Source: Diphasiastrum complanatum
Lineage: Eukaryota > Streptophyta > Lycopodiopsida > Lycopodiales > Lycopodiaceae
Length of the DNA: 64,000 bases
Direction: 5' to 3'
Assembly: GCA_029204225.1 (NCBI GenBank)
Contig: CM055101.1
Span: forward strand, 38,361,374 to 38,425,373
The notes beneath the pieces are model-generated. The model was not told where the DNA came from. It was given only the letters and a program-made list of their open reading frames with translations, and did not search any database. Positions 22,975 to 33,732 of the stretch are shown here, piece after piece. The position numbers were made by a program, and so were the translations under genes. Position 1 is the stretch's first letter; each line of letters opens with the position of its first letter.

Positions 22975-23379
22975 TCATGCTTGTTGAACTGGCGGAGCAG
23001 GCTGCCAAAACTTGCGTAATCGGCTCCCATTCATAGGAGTATCAGACCGTTTTCTGTCCAAGTGCTCAAGAATCATTGCTCCATAGTTTAGGATTTCTTT
23101 CACTCTATACGGACCTTCACCGGTAAACTTCAATTTCCCCTTGATCAGCTTGGTTTTGTACATCAATACGAGATCTCTTGCTTTTAGATCCTTTTTGTGT
23201 AATCGACGATCATGCCATGCCTTACGACAGGCTTTCTTTGCTGCTAACGCATGAACTGCCATCAATCTTGTTTCACACAATTTGTGCAACGCTTCATGAT
23301 GTAGTTGTAAAGACTTATCATCATTTAACCGCTCTGTTGCTTCTATGCGTAAAGATGGTATTAAAAATTCAATCGGCAT
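22975..23379 (-). pseudogene. Integrase C-terminal region of element E
   Basis: Minus-strand 134 codons: MPIEFLIPSLRIEATERLND, RLMAVHALAAKKACRKAWHDRR, LVLMYKTKLIKGKLKF, GEGPYRVKEILNYG. It reads through the position where copy B has a stop (11373). It ends at a TGA shortly after the conserved C-terminus. Confidence 0.75.
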
Positions 23380-23399
23380 GACACCATCTTGACCATAAA

Positions 23400-24385
23400 C
23401 TAGTTGAAAGGGTGTTTACTTTGTACTGCTTTTGTAAGCGATTCTGAATGCCCATAATGCTGCATGCATTTTATGTTCCCAATCAGATCGACTCGCTTCA
23501 ACTATTTTTGTCATAATAGTGCAGAGAATCTTATTGGAAGATTCAGCTTGGCCATCCCCTTTGGGATAATAAGGAGTACTAAATCTGTGTATAACAAAAG
23601 TCTTCCAGTAAACACTTTATCGTTTGATTAACAAAGTGTGTACGCCGGTCACTGACAATCTCGATCGGACATCCAAATCTGATAATAATATGTTCATAGA
23701 GAAACTTGGCCGTAGATTTCGCATCATCAACTTTGACAGCTTTGGCTTTAACCCACTTGGTCACATAATCAGTTGCTATGATAATGTATCAGGCCTGAGA
23801 TCCTCCCGTGGCAGGATGAATAGGACCAACATAATCCAATCCCCATTTTGCAAATGGTGCTTGCGATAAAATCGGATGTAAGAGTTCATAGTTTTATCTA
23901 GTAGGCCGTCGTGCTCGCTGGCAAACATCACATGTCTGAATTTAATTTTCTGTGTTCTTATGAAGCGTAGGCCACCAACAACCTGGTTGCAAAAGTTTTC
24001 GAACAGTAATATCTGTAGAGAAGCGTCCTCCACCCATGCCATCATGTGAAAACGTGATTAAATATGATATTTCATGCGGTAAAATACATCTACGTAGAAT
24101 ATTGTCTGATCCACGACGATACAATTGTCCTGCAATCAATTGATAAGGTTGAGCCTTATGAATCAATTGCCTCTTCTGTATTTTTGTCAAAGAGTCATTC
24201 GGTTGTCCGAGCATCAGATACTCAACAATCTCCGCTGCCCACTCAGGTATTGCCTCTACATAGAATAATGCAGCATCTGGTGATTCATCATCCACTTAAG
24301 TATTAACTGGTGTGGATTCAATTCGCGAAACGTGGTCGGCTAGATAATGTTGCTTTTCCTTACAAACCACAATTTGAAAGTCAAA
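23400..24385 (-). pseudogene. RNase H end and integrase core of element E
   Basis: Several minus-strand frames: 24385-24300 carries the RNase H end; 24295-23942 the linker with SPDAALFYVEAIPEW, LMLGQPNDSLTKIQKRQLIH and GGGRFSTDITVRKLL of the zinc finger; 23764-23579 the integrase core with TKWVKAKAVKVDDAKS and IVSDRRTHF (Gly of DRGTHF replaced by Arg). Frameshifts separate them. Confidence 0.75.
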
Positions 24386-24435
24386 TTCAATCAATAACAG
24401 TAACCATCTTGCAAATAAATTAGTAACATATTAAT

Positions 24436-24835
24436 TAGATGACATGGCATTTTTTGAAGCCAAGAAGCTAAATAATAAGGCCGGTCTTGGTAAAAATGGC
24501 ATGATCCGCAATGTGAACTTTTTAAGAGTTCATGGACCAAATCATGGCTTGGCCTAGGATGTGGACTAAAAGTGTACATGTTGTTAGATGACATGGCATT
24601 TTTTGAAGCCAAGAAGCTAAATAATGCCTAAAGGCCGGCCTTGGTAAAAATGCTTATTGGTTTCCAAGAGGAGGTTCGAACTTGGGACCAAAGAAACTCT
24701 GGATGCCAAGCTAACCAACAAAGCCAACCCGATCTTGGTAAAAATGGCATGATCAGCAATGTGAACTTTTTAGGAGTTCATGAGCCAAATCATGGCTTAG
24801 GATGTGGACTAAAAGTGTACATATTGTATAAAAGG
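24436..24835 (+). repeat. Imperfect tandem duplication
   Basis: The segment starting agatgacatggcattttttg at 24436 recurs at 24586. The second copy contains an extra ~80 bp piece and a second internal copy of cttggtaaaaatggcatgat. Both end in tgtggactaaaagtgtacat. Non-coding. Nature unknown. Confidence 0.7.
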
Positions 24836-26420
24836 ATGCTCTTACAAATCTATTGTTAGAATCATCCACCCAAAAATAAATTCATGCTAAGATACTTAAC
24901 TTCATATGAGCACTAAAAGAAGTAAATCCATAGGTAATCGTGGGAATCTCCTAAGCATTGGGAACACGATGGGAGGATAAAAGTATTACCCGGTGGACAA
25001 TTGGTTCGACCCGAAGATATTTACTTTTTCAAACGCATATTATCAGCTGTCCAGCCAAAAGAGAGAAATGCACTTCAAATAAACGAGACTGGACTGACAG
25101 ACACACAAAACAGGAGGAAGGGAAGAGGAAGAGACGGTGTTGCTTCTCTGTCGAGCGAACGCTGTAGCTTGTGCAGGGATCCCTTCGGTTTTTGCTAATT
25201 CAAAAGCAACCAGCGGCAGCATCGGGGGTTGATGGAATGCGACGAGCTTAAATGGAGTTGGATGATGAGAGATTTCAATCGAACAGATTCTGATAAGTTT
25301 GTGTAAGGAAATCCCAACCAATCAAGGCATACAAGGGAAACGGAAAGGGAAAGGAGAGGTTCGTGTTCATGTACATGTCGAAGGTAAGCAGTCCTCCTCT
25401 ACATGTCACAGGTAGTGTTTGCTCTTAATATTGTGGTATTCCTTGAAGATACACTCTGGCTATGGCGTTGTTGTAAGCTTGTATCCCGCTTCGTTTTCCA
25501 TCAGTTTCACTCGTTTTGTTTGTGGTTTGCGTCAAAGATTTAGGACCATGACGTCTTGTTGTAACTTGAAATGTAGAGTCCCGATAGAATTAATGCGACT
25601 TACCTCAATGTTACTTTTATTTTAACGGGACACAATGATTAAGCTAACATAATGAATGTTACAGAAGAATCTGGTGCTAAAGTGTTTACATTATTCGAAA
25701 CAAGCTGTGTACCAGAGTTGCTCTGGTCAAAGCAAAATGTTTGTAAGGATATAAGTTCACAATATTAGATAGTTGCAGTTCCTTAGAACAGAATGTTATC
25801 CTTGCGACGACGTCTGTACTGCCTTAGCGAGAGATTAACATTGACAAATATCCACAACAGTTATCCTTCAAGGCTCCATGAGGTCTATATTTTCATGAAC
25901 TTCATAAAGTTTAAACATCTTCTTTGTTGGCCCTTGTCTCATCTCCCATTTAAATTATAGTATTTTGTCTAATATTTCAGAGCTAGTTTCCAAAGGTAGC
26001 ATCGAGATGTTTGGTAACATAATAAAGGAAAACGAAGAGAAAATGTAGAAGATTTAGGTTTGTTTAGGTTAAAAAAAATATCTGAAAAGTTTCCTGGGTT
26101 CCGCTTGTTCAGGCTCACCTATGAAAGCTTTTTGTCTGGAATCAAAGGCATTAAAGTTTAAATAGACCTGAATTTGACCAGTGCCTTGCGTTTTCGTTGA
26201 ATTATGTCTAGAAAAAGAGCCATTCAAGCTTGTAAATTGGATCAATGCCTTTGCCTTTTCTTTTACAAGTCTCTTTAATCTTTGCAAATTTACAAGTCTC
26301 TTTAATCTTTGTAAAGGTTGCCTGCAAATTGCTCGTGGAAGTATTTGAATTGCCATCCTGAAAACCACAAAGGGCAGCCTTCATGGAACAGCCCCCTTGA
26401 TATGCGATTGTACAAGCTCA
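24836..26420. other. No recognisable feature
   Basis: I see no homology to known families, no ORF with protein-like composition and no clear element ends. Short frames at 25001-25321 on both strands look like noise. Confidence 0.4.
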
Positions 26421-26424
26421 TTCG

Positions 26425-26708
26425 ACAGTGACAAGGGAGCGTGGGAATGCAGCGTTCTAGGCATACCCACCGTTTCCCAAGTTCCCAAGCCTGGGAACAT
26501 TGAGCGCCCACCAGAATGCTAATTGGGAGTTTCATAGTTTCCAAGTTCTATCTATCTTGCCACTTTCGTTCATAGTATTTGAAATAAATACAGTTCTGAT
26601 GTGTATGCATATACTTTTCATATGTACTATGATGATGTGGGCATTCCCGTTCCCAATTTCTTGGGGACTTTGTTCCAGTTCCCGGTTCTTTGGAGTGTGG
26701 TCACCATT
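26425..26708. mobile_element. Degenerate short hAT-like element
   Basis: Ends resemble the element at 36003-36411: left cagtgacaagggagcgtggg; right end read in reverse gives atggtgaccacactcc and then ccgggaac. Subterminal GGGAAC/GTTCCC words occur at both ends (cccaagttcccaagcctgggaac; cattcccgttcccaatttc). Flanks read CATTCGA and CATTATGA, a plausible decayed 8 bp target duplication. Non-coding, about 284 bp. Old copy; boundaries uncertain by a few bases. Confidence 0.5.
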
Positions 26709-27289
26709 CATTATGATGAATGTGGGATAGTTGCATCACTCCCATTGCTGCATGTAATGATCACACGATGTTGATGAGACGGGAGAGTCACTCTATAGAC
26801 GGAAAAGGGTAGTAGAAGAGGAGGATTGATCAAAGAGCACCCAATTCTTCCACTACACTACGAATCTTGATAGAGAGCAGAGTCTCCAAGCCCCGAGATA
26901 GACTTGAGCTTGTTGTGTTAGTGGAAAGGAATGTTTTGTGGACCTTTTCAAAAAGCTTTTTTGCAATGCGTTTGAAATGGGAAAGAATCGGCTTTGTCAA
27001 GAAAGAAACGACGAAATGTTTTTATGGTTTTTTTGTTTGCTTTGTATTATTCTTAGCCTTTTGTTAAAGGAAAACCAGTGCGGTTTAAGTGTCTAGAAAA
27101 CAATTATAGCTCGAAACAATGACATTATAAACACTTGGTATTTGGCACACTTAGATGATTTAGGACTCAATGAGACATTGAGATACATCACACAATGCAC
27201 ATGCACAAGGTATTCATAATTCTCGTATTCCCTATTTTGTTCTAACTAAAGTTTTATATGCCAAACTTTCACACACGCATGCGCGCGCG

Positions 27290-27331
<42 letters not shown>

Positions 27332-27739
27332 TACATTATGAGGGCTTTTTTTCTCTCTAATTTTAAAATCCATCTCGAACTGTTCTTTTGAAGTGGACTT
27401 TTAGAAATGGAGTTTTCTGTTATGGCCATTGCCAAACACAAGGGTACATGTGGACTCGTTAGTCCCTAAGTGGTTCTGCCTGGGTGACACTCAGCCCGTA
27501 TGCGATACTAGGTTATAATAGTGGCATAGATCACAAAGAAAAGATATAAGGAAACGACACTAAAAGTAAATGTGGTGTACGTGTCTACTATTTTGCATTT
27601 TGTCTATGTCTTGGTCGCTCTTGTTTACTCATTATGTTTCTTGTTTTTATCTAATTTAATTAGAATTTTTTTTTGCTATTATCATTTTTTTCTTAGTCAA
27701 CATTGGGTCCACCCAAGATAATCTGGATTCTTTCAAAAC
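26709..27739. other. No recognisable gene; contains a microsatellite
   Basis: Nothing beyond the dinucleotide repeat at 27281-27328 was recognised. Frames are short and without protein-like composition. Confidence 0.4.
27281..27328. repeat. (GC)n(CA)n microsatellite
   Basis: gcgcgcgcgc followed by tc and then a run of about 18 CA units to 27328. Alternating purine-pyrimidine throughout, hence potentially Z-DNA forming. Confidence 0.9.
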
Positions 27740-28385
27740 CCAATTAGCAACTTATGCTTATTGATGAGACGTAGGTGTAGGAAAAACTCAAAAGCCGCTA
27801 GTCCTTGCCTTGTCATAATCAGTGTGATTAGCTTCATGCGCTTTTTCCCGCCTTGGGAACCGGTGTCTGTCTTGTCCTTTCCCTGCTTCTTGAAAAATTT
27901 CTTTTCTTTTTGCTCAACCTTGGGCAAACTTTGCTCCTTACAGGAGAGCCTAAATGGGCGTCATCGAAGATTTTCGCAAAGTGAATGGCATCCTCGATAG
28001 TCTATGGTTGGTTGTGCCGCACCTCTAGTTGAAACTCTTTCGGAAGCCCCAAAATAAAACGAAGTTTTATTAAGATAGGTCGATTCGCGAAGCGAATCGG
28101 GGTAAGACTTCTTGGAGCTCCTGAATGTAGCCATCTAACGGCCTACTACCCATCTACACGGTGGCGAAACGCCGCCAATGCTCAAAGTCATCAAGGATTG
28201 GGAGGAAACCTGTTTAAAGGCTTCCTGAAAGGTATCCCAATTGGTAGGTGTAGCAACCCTATCCTTTAGATACTGCCACCATGTATACGCCTTATCGCGT
28301 AAGAACATAAGGGCGTAGCAATCTTCGTGCTGTCAGGCGACCATTCCACCGATCCAGCCAAGAAATCACCACATCGGGATGCGGT
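27740..28385 (-). pseudogene. Ty3/gypsy Gag relic
   Basis: Minus-strand translation with frameshifts gives DVVISWLDRWN, then FLRDKAYTWWQYLKDRV and NWDTFQEAFKQVSS (the Retrotrans_gag core), then PLDGYIQELQEVLPRF and LPKEFQLEVRHNQ, ending in a Lys-rich tail (EQKEKKFFKKQGK). Stops and small deletions are present. It is a different family from elements A-E. At 28081-28099 its reverse strand holds a perfect short inverted repeat (cgattcgc-gaa-gcgaatcg). Confidence 0.65.
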
Positions 28386-28406
28386 CCCCCCCCCCCCCCC
28401 CCCCCC
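28386..28406. repeat. Poly-C tract
   Basis: About 21 consecutive C. The length is prone to sequencing error. Confidence 0.9.
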
Positions 28407-30330
28407 ACCCCTCTTTTTTTTCTCCCGAAATGAATTTTGGGTTGAACATGGGGTACATGATTGCGGATCGCGAGTCGGTTAAGGAACACCACTCCTGCTC
28501 GGCTGCAGGGCATGCCTAGATTGCATTTCTAGGATTTGGTTTTGTAAGGAGGGGGTGGTGAAGACGGTCCTTCACCCGTGGTTATCGAGGGATCCATAGT
28601 GCACTAAGCTAAAGTTGACTGTTGAAGGAAAAAACGGCAAGAGCTTGGTAACAAAATGGCTTAGGAGGCTTGAGAGGTCTACTCAAGGAAGCTAGGCCAA
28701 AACAAGCTCCTCAATGATGAGAGGGGAGCCTTTACCCCCCACCCACACCATTTTCTTTCCCTTTTGGCCTTACTAGGTGGCGGACCTTATGGGTGCCACC
28801 TAGCAAGCATATGGCCCCATAAGACAAGTGGCAACCCTTATGGGCATCACCTTACCCTCAAATCACAAGGCCACCACCCTCCCTATGCCACCTCACCCAG
28901 GGGTCACTTGGGTCATGCTCCACCTTCATTCTAGTCACCTCCCTTAGTCCCATGGTCTTATGGCCCCAAGAAGCTCCTAGAACTCCCCTAAGGCTTATCC
29001 TTAGGTTTAAGGAGGGAGCAGGTTTGGTTGTACATTCATGAGAGAAGGTGGAGAGAAAATTACAATTTTCCTCCATCGAGGTTGTGAGAGTCAATTAGAT
29101 GTTGTGTTTTGTAGGTAGCTTGAAGGAAGGAGGATGAAAGAAGTTCAAGAAGAGGCTTTGGGAGGTGGAGAGTTGTACTCCATAGGCCTGTACTTATTGT
29201 AGGTATAGTCTGTGGTACCTTCTCCACCCAACTCCCCTCTTTCGTTAAAACCAAGGCTTAAGTTTGTTAAAAAATACAAGCTTATGCAAGCTAAGGCTTA
29301 AAAGATTTTATAAATTCTTCTGATCTTCAGCTTTAAATTCAAGAAGCTAAAGTTATAAGTTTTTTACAAATATCATAAGCTTTAAGCGTATAACATTTAT
29401 GCAACCTAGAAAAAGCTAATGACATAAGCTTTTGCTTATGTTCTTACAACTTGTAACTTGTACTTTTGATAAGTACATAATCTTTTAATGAGTACATAAG
29501 ATGTGATGAGGGGAGTACTTATAAGACTCCCCTCCCCCTCACCAAAAGATGGAGCGCAAGCAGGCAGGCAGGTGCCCCCCCCCGCAGGTGCTGATACGGC
29601 CCGCGCAAGCACACAGGGGTCCTGCGGAATTGTTTTTGTCTTGTCGAAAAAACTTCGGACAGTTTCAAAAACCACCAATTCTTATTTTATCATTCCGGCT
29701 TCCAAAAAGGTTGAAAATATGAGGTTTTCTGACAGTTCTTAGTGCTAAATCCAACTTTCTGGTTTATCATACGGCTGTAAATTTTTTTGCACCTTTAACG
29801 GCTACCAAAAAATGAGAAAAACCTTAAAAGACAAGCCCCTTAGCATGCATACAAGGCCCAAAACCTATCCCAACGACGTCGGATCTCGACAGAACAAATA
29901 ACAAAGTTGTTCATAGCGATTAAACCTTGAATACTAAGATGTCCTAGCACATCAACAAGAAGTTTAAACCAACCAAAATTAAGTTGGAATGATTGCACCT
30001 TATTTACAATGATCGTGCACTGGAGCCATAGACCACCATCAAGCAAGCTCGGATCTCCGATAAGCCATGGTGTCCCATACCACTATGCCTTACCCTCGAC
30101 CCTCACCTACTTGAAGGGAATGTGCTGGTTTAATATACGTGATTTCAGACACGAATTGTTTTGCTTTGAAACACCACTATTGGGAATCCCTCAGAAACAA
30201 ACCCAGATGGAATTCGATTCTGTCCTTGGGTCTACAGCCCTCTGTGACAGGATCTACAATCCTCCAAGGTGAGGACAGACACTGCTGACCTACGTATAAT
30301 TCACTTTATGCATTCAACAAGGTAAAACCA
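28407..30330. other. Unassigned, probably decayed repeat sequence
   Basis: No protein match recognised. 28700-29090 is C/T-rich with repeated cctta / ccaccc words and may be an LTR. 29270-29440 is AT-rich with repeated aagctta / taagctt words in both orientations, as in a decayed MITE. 29495-29660 is GC-rich. No boundaries can be supported. Confidence 0.3.
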
Positions 30331-31388
30331 ATGTGCGGAATAAGATTGAGACCAACTGATTATAAACATACAACCATCAGACAATTAAACATTCGATCAA
30401 GTTCAAGGCAAGAAACTCTTCAGCCTAAAACATCTATTGCATTATCAGAGAATTCCTCAAGCGCTGTTGTGATAGACCACACAACGCATCGGCGTGAAAG
30501 AAACTCCGTCTTTCGCGAATCAAAACTTATCGTGCTTACTAGCGGACTGCTTGAACATTAGCTTCACTCACTATCTCCATGCTCAGCATACATTGGTATA
30601 CTACCAATCTATTGTTTGCTACATCTTCTTAATTAATAATAAAGATCTAAATGTATGTAGAGAGGAGGACATGATTTGCTGATCAGGGGATTACAAGAAC
30701 GGCTGATTAGGCACGTCCCAACGATATCCTGTCAGTCTCTGGAGAATGACGTCCTTCTGGTCCTTTTGCGATCTCCTTTGTACTTTGACGCGTGGAAATC
30801 CGCCGCCCCTTGGGTCTTCGTGTCTTCTTCTCCCTCTTTGGCCCTCTCATCAGGTTGCCTTGGTTCCACGAACGTTTTTCTTTCGCGTTCAAGTGGCCTT
30901 CAGTCAACGAACGTTTGACCGTCGTCCTCGTGTCTTCGGTCCTCGAAGCTTATCTGTTCGCGTCCACGCAGCTCCCTTGTTTTCCTTCTGTCTTGAGCTC
31001 TAAAGCTATCATAGCTGTGTGGCCAGAAACAATTTGTTTCTTCAGCTCCCTCTCAAAGCGTGGTAGCTTAATGACTCCTAGACTCTTCCTCTGCCTCTCG
31101 AACAAACCTTTGTCTAAGGCCTTGGTGGAGATGTTTGCCACCATTTGCTTCGTGCCAATGAAGCTGGTCTGCAACTTGTTTCTTGTGACCAGTTCCTTTA
31201 TCAAATGATATTTGATTGCAATGTGTTTCGTCCTTGAGTGAAACACGGGATCCTTTGTCAGGTGAATGGCAGAAGTATTGTCCATCTGCAGGATCATTGG
31301 CCCTTGATTGGTTTCACCCAGTTCGTCGAGGAACTGTCTGAGCCATGTGATTTTGTTGGCCATCTTCGCGGCTGCAACGCATTCTGCT
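30331..31388 (-). pseudogene. Copia RNase H C-terminus and 3' LTR region
   Basis: Minus-strand 31388-30950: ECVAAAKMANKITWLRQFLDE, MDNTSAIHLTKDPVFHSRTKH and STKALDKGLFERQRKSLGV, a good copia RNase H C-terminus with its final helix. The segment 30331-31035 is repeated almost identically at 33733-34441. LTR start on the plus strand is TGTGCGGAATAAG; the other LTR edge was not located with confidence. Confidence 0.75.
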
Positions 31389-31805
31389 TGTTGAAGAGTA
31401 ATGCCTATTTTACCCCTTTGGCTAAGCACTAGTTAAGTTGTAAGTTGTACATAACTCATGGGGCATGTTGTTAAATAAATACATGGGACACCCCCCCCCC
31501 CCCCCCCCCTTTTGTAAGTTGAGTAAATTAGTGCAAGTGGCCCACTTGGCCAAGTAGCTCACTCCTATGGTTGACACCTAGACCTTCTATGCATGTAAAG
31601 GAGGTGCTTGCCTCACAAGGGATTTGGAGGACCCACGCCCTCCTCTGTCTCTCTAGCAATTCATTTCTTCTTCTAACTTTTGTTGTGAGGTGCTTATGCA
31701 ATTCTCCTTGTGTGTGATGTTTTCCATAGCCAAGTTTCTCAAGCTTTCATAGTTGATCTAGTATTGAAGTTAAGATACTCCATAGCTGGGTCTTGCAAAT
31801 CATCA
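31389..31805. mobile_element. Solo LTR inserted in copia RNase H
   Basis: 417 bp with TG...CA ends (TGTTGAAGAG to CAAATCATCA), flanked by CTGCT and TTGCT, a 5 bp target duplication with one change. It contains ttaaataaata and a run of 19 C at 31491-31509. Removing it rejoins the two halves of the copia RNase H motif (AQSSCEA and VAAAKMANK). It has no coding sequence, as expected for an LTR left by recombination. Confidence 0.75.
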
Positions 31806-32340
31806 TTGCTTCGCAAGATGATTGAGCTATAATGGTCTGCTTCTTGCTGACCCAGAGAATTGCTGCGCCTGTTGCAATGGTGCATCCTCTTGAGACACTT
31901 TTACAGTCGTCCTTGAGAGATGCCCAGCTAGCATCACTGTAGGAGTGCATCTGGAAACCTGCATCATGAGAGTAACACAGTCCATAATCCTTCGTCTGGT
32001 GAAGGTACTGTAAGATTCGCTTCGCGATCTTTAGTGTGCTAAGCCTGGATTCGTGTTGAATTGGCTCATTCTGAACACGGCATAAGCAATGTCAGGGCGT
32101 GTGCTGTCTACTAGACTCCTCAAGGATTCGATCAGCCTCCTGTAAGTCGTGTGCTGCATCATCTCCTGCTCTTCTTTTGTCTTCGAACAATCTTTGTTCG
32201 TCAGGACTGTCCCTGCAAGCATTGGGGTATTTGCCCCTTTGCAATCTGTCATTCCGAAATTATCTAGGATTTTTAGGGTGTACCTTGACTGATGAAGGTA
32301 TAGCTTTCCTTCGTCATAGTCGCAGTCAATCTGTAAGCCT
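31806..32340 (-). pseudogene. Copia RT end and RNase H start
   Basis: Minus strand: LGLQIDCDYDEGKLYLHQSRY, TPMLAGTVLTNKDCSKT, YRRLIESLRSLVDSTRPDIAY (RT thumb), then HSYSDASWASLKDDCKSVSRG and AAILWVSKKQTIIAQSS (RNase H start, with the SDAS Asp). A stop and frameshift lie near 31990-32040. The expected RT YVDD motif is absent because of the upstream deletion. Confidence 0.75.
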
Positions 32341-33201
32341 AGATAACAAAGTGTTGGGTACGAAGAGAACATCTTCGAGTCGTTGGTCTCTGCCGTTTGT
32401 GTTGAGCCATAACGAACCAATACCATTCACTTGGTGTTTTGATCCATCTCCAAGAACTATGAATCTTGATGGATCAATACTTCGAAAATCAGACATTATC
32501 CGTCTTGATGTAACGAAGTGTGAGGTAGCTCCTGAGTCAAGGATCACCTCTTGTGTGTCAGATGTGGAGGAACCGCCTTTGCTGGCTCTCTCTGATTGCT
32601 GGTCTTGATCGAGCTTTTGGTCTGACTCCCTCTTAGGCTTGAACTGCTTCTTTGGCTTCCCCTTGTTGTTGTAGATAGCTTGATCAGAAACGTCCTTGTG
32701 ATCAAGGTGCTCACGAGCTTCGACTTCTCCCCGAGTCTCGATCACTGACTTTTCGAGTGTCATTGCTGGTGAAAGGAACAGATCCTTCATCTTTCTGATA
32801 AAGGAGGTAAGGTCTCTGCCATCCCATCGCAAGTTTGTCAGCTGAGTCAGCTGATCTTCAAGAAGCATGATCTGGCTGCGTGATTTCGTCTGCAATCTGG
32901 TAAGCAGTGTATCCCACATCTCTCTTGCATTAGAGAGTGTCGCGAGGTCAAGCATCAGGCTATCTTCGATGGATGATGAAAACACAGCTACTCCCTTGTC
33001 GTTCTTCTCTCTCCATTCTCGTAGCTCTTTGCCGGTCGTTGTAGGCATCTCTTCGGTGTCGTCTGCCCAGGGCCATAGTGTTACGAGCACGTAACCAGTG
33101 TCGAACCCTAGAGAACACATGAGGTCAGATACCACAGTCAGGGTCGTGTCCAGCGTACACGACCAGCAGGGCAAGACAGTGTGAGTAGTGTGCCCTGGCA
33201 C
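32326..33201 (-). pseudogene. Copia Gag-protease ORF fused to RT relic
   Basis: 291-codon minus-strand frame. Residues ~60-190: UBN2-type copia Gag (DDTEEMPTTTGKELREWREK, SSIEDSLMLDLATLSNAREM, LRWDGRDLTSFIRKMKDLF). Residues ~190-245: charged linker without a recognisable zinc knuckle. Residues ~245-290: protease start VILDSGATSHF with the DSG active site, then LGDGSKHQVNGIG and DVLFVPN. The frame then runs out of protease into out-of-frame RT at 32340: the deletion junction. The N-terminus is disturbed by a small deletion. Confidence 0.8.
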
Positions 33202-33239
33202 GATGGCGGGCCTAACACAACCTAGGGACCCTGTCAGCA

Positions 33240-33732
33240 GGTTAGGGCCCCACGTTGGGTCTCGACATGCAATTCTTCTCCATAGTTCATGCCCTTAAGA
33301 CTTGGAGGCATTATTTGTATGGTGCCAACTTTGAGGTCCTGACAGACCATGAAAGTCTCAGATACCTTTGCAATCAGCCTGACCTCAAAGGTCGGAAAGC
33401 TCGTTGGGCTGAGTTAATGCAAGAGTCTGATATGTCTATCAGATATAGATGGGGGAAATTCAACACAGTAGCAACGCACTTAGTAGAATGCCTATGATAA
33501 ATGAGCTGAGTTTTACTTAGATTCGTAGTGAGTTACTCGAGTCCTTGAGAGGGAAGTGCCAGCGTGATGCATTCTTCTCTATTATCTAAAACTCAGTCCA
33601 GAGCAGACAGTTACAGACTCTAGAACCAGTTCCCGGGGCTGGTGCTAGTTCATCCAAGAATACGGCAGCTTCCGTTGAGGATGATGAGTCCGAGTATACG
33701 TCAGATGACATTGAGGATTCTGAGCCTGTACC
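33240..33732 (+). pseudogene. Ty3/gypsy RNase H fragment
   Basis: Plus strand: FFSIVHALKTWRHYLYGANFE, LTDHESLRYLCNQPDLKGRKA, RWAELMQESDMSIRY, the RNase H C-terminal half, closely resembling 58220-58440 of the chromovirus. It is followed in broken frames by a segment parallel to the IN-proximal linker. Truncated on both sides and directly followed by copia LTR sequence at 33733. Confidence 0.75.

Larger units (their letters stand above)
22290..24385 (-). mobile_element. Ty3/gypsy element E, RNase H-integrase remnant
   Basis: Minus-strand copy of the A-D family, covering the region from the end of RNase H (24385) through integrase (22975) to the non-coding segment before the extra ORF (22960-22290). 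It matches B 10330-12410. Both ends are truncated. Confidence 0.75.
30331..33201 (-). mobile_element. Internally deleted Ty1/copia element with solo LTR insert
   Basis: Minus strand: gag and protease (33201-32345) fuse directly to the end of RT (32340-31990) and RNase H (31985-30950), followed by 3' LTR sequence reaching TGTGCGGAATAAG at 30331. Integrase and most of RT are missing. RNase H is split by the 417 bp element at 31389-31805. Order PR...RT-RH is copia-like. Confidence 0.7.

Noticed and set aside
24660-24690. ggaggttcgaacttggga, resembling a tRNA T-arm (B box)
   Set aside because: No A box or cloverleaf could be built around it.
28081-28099. Short perfect inverted repeat as a regulatory site or terminator
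   Set aside because: It lies inside a decayed Gag coding region with no adjacent gene; one short hairpin is not enough.
29495-29742. 79-80 codon frames on both strands in a GC-rich patch
   Set aside because: Composition follows local GC content, no recognised domain, no splice or start context.
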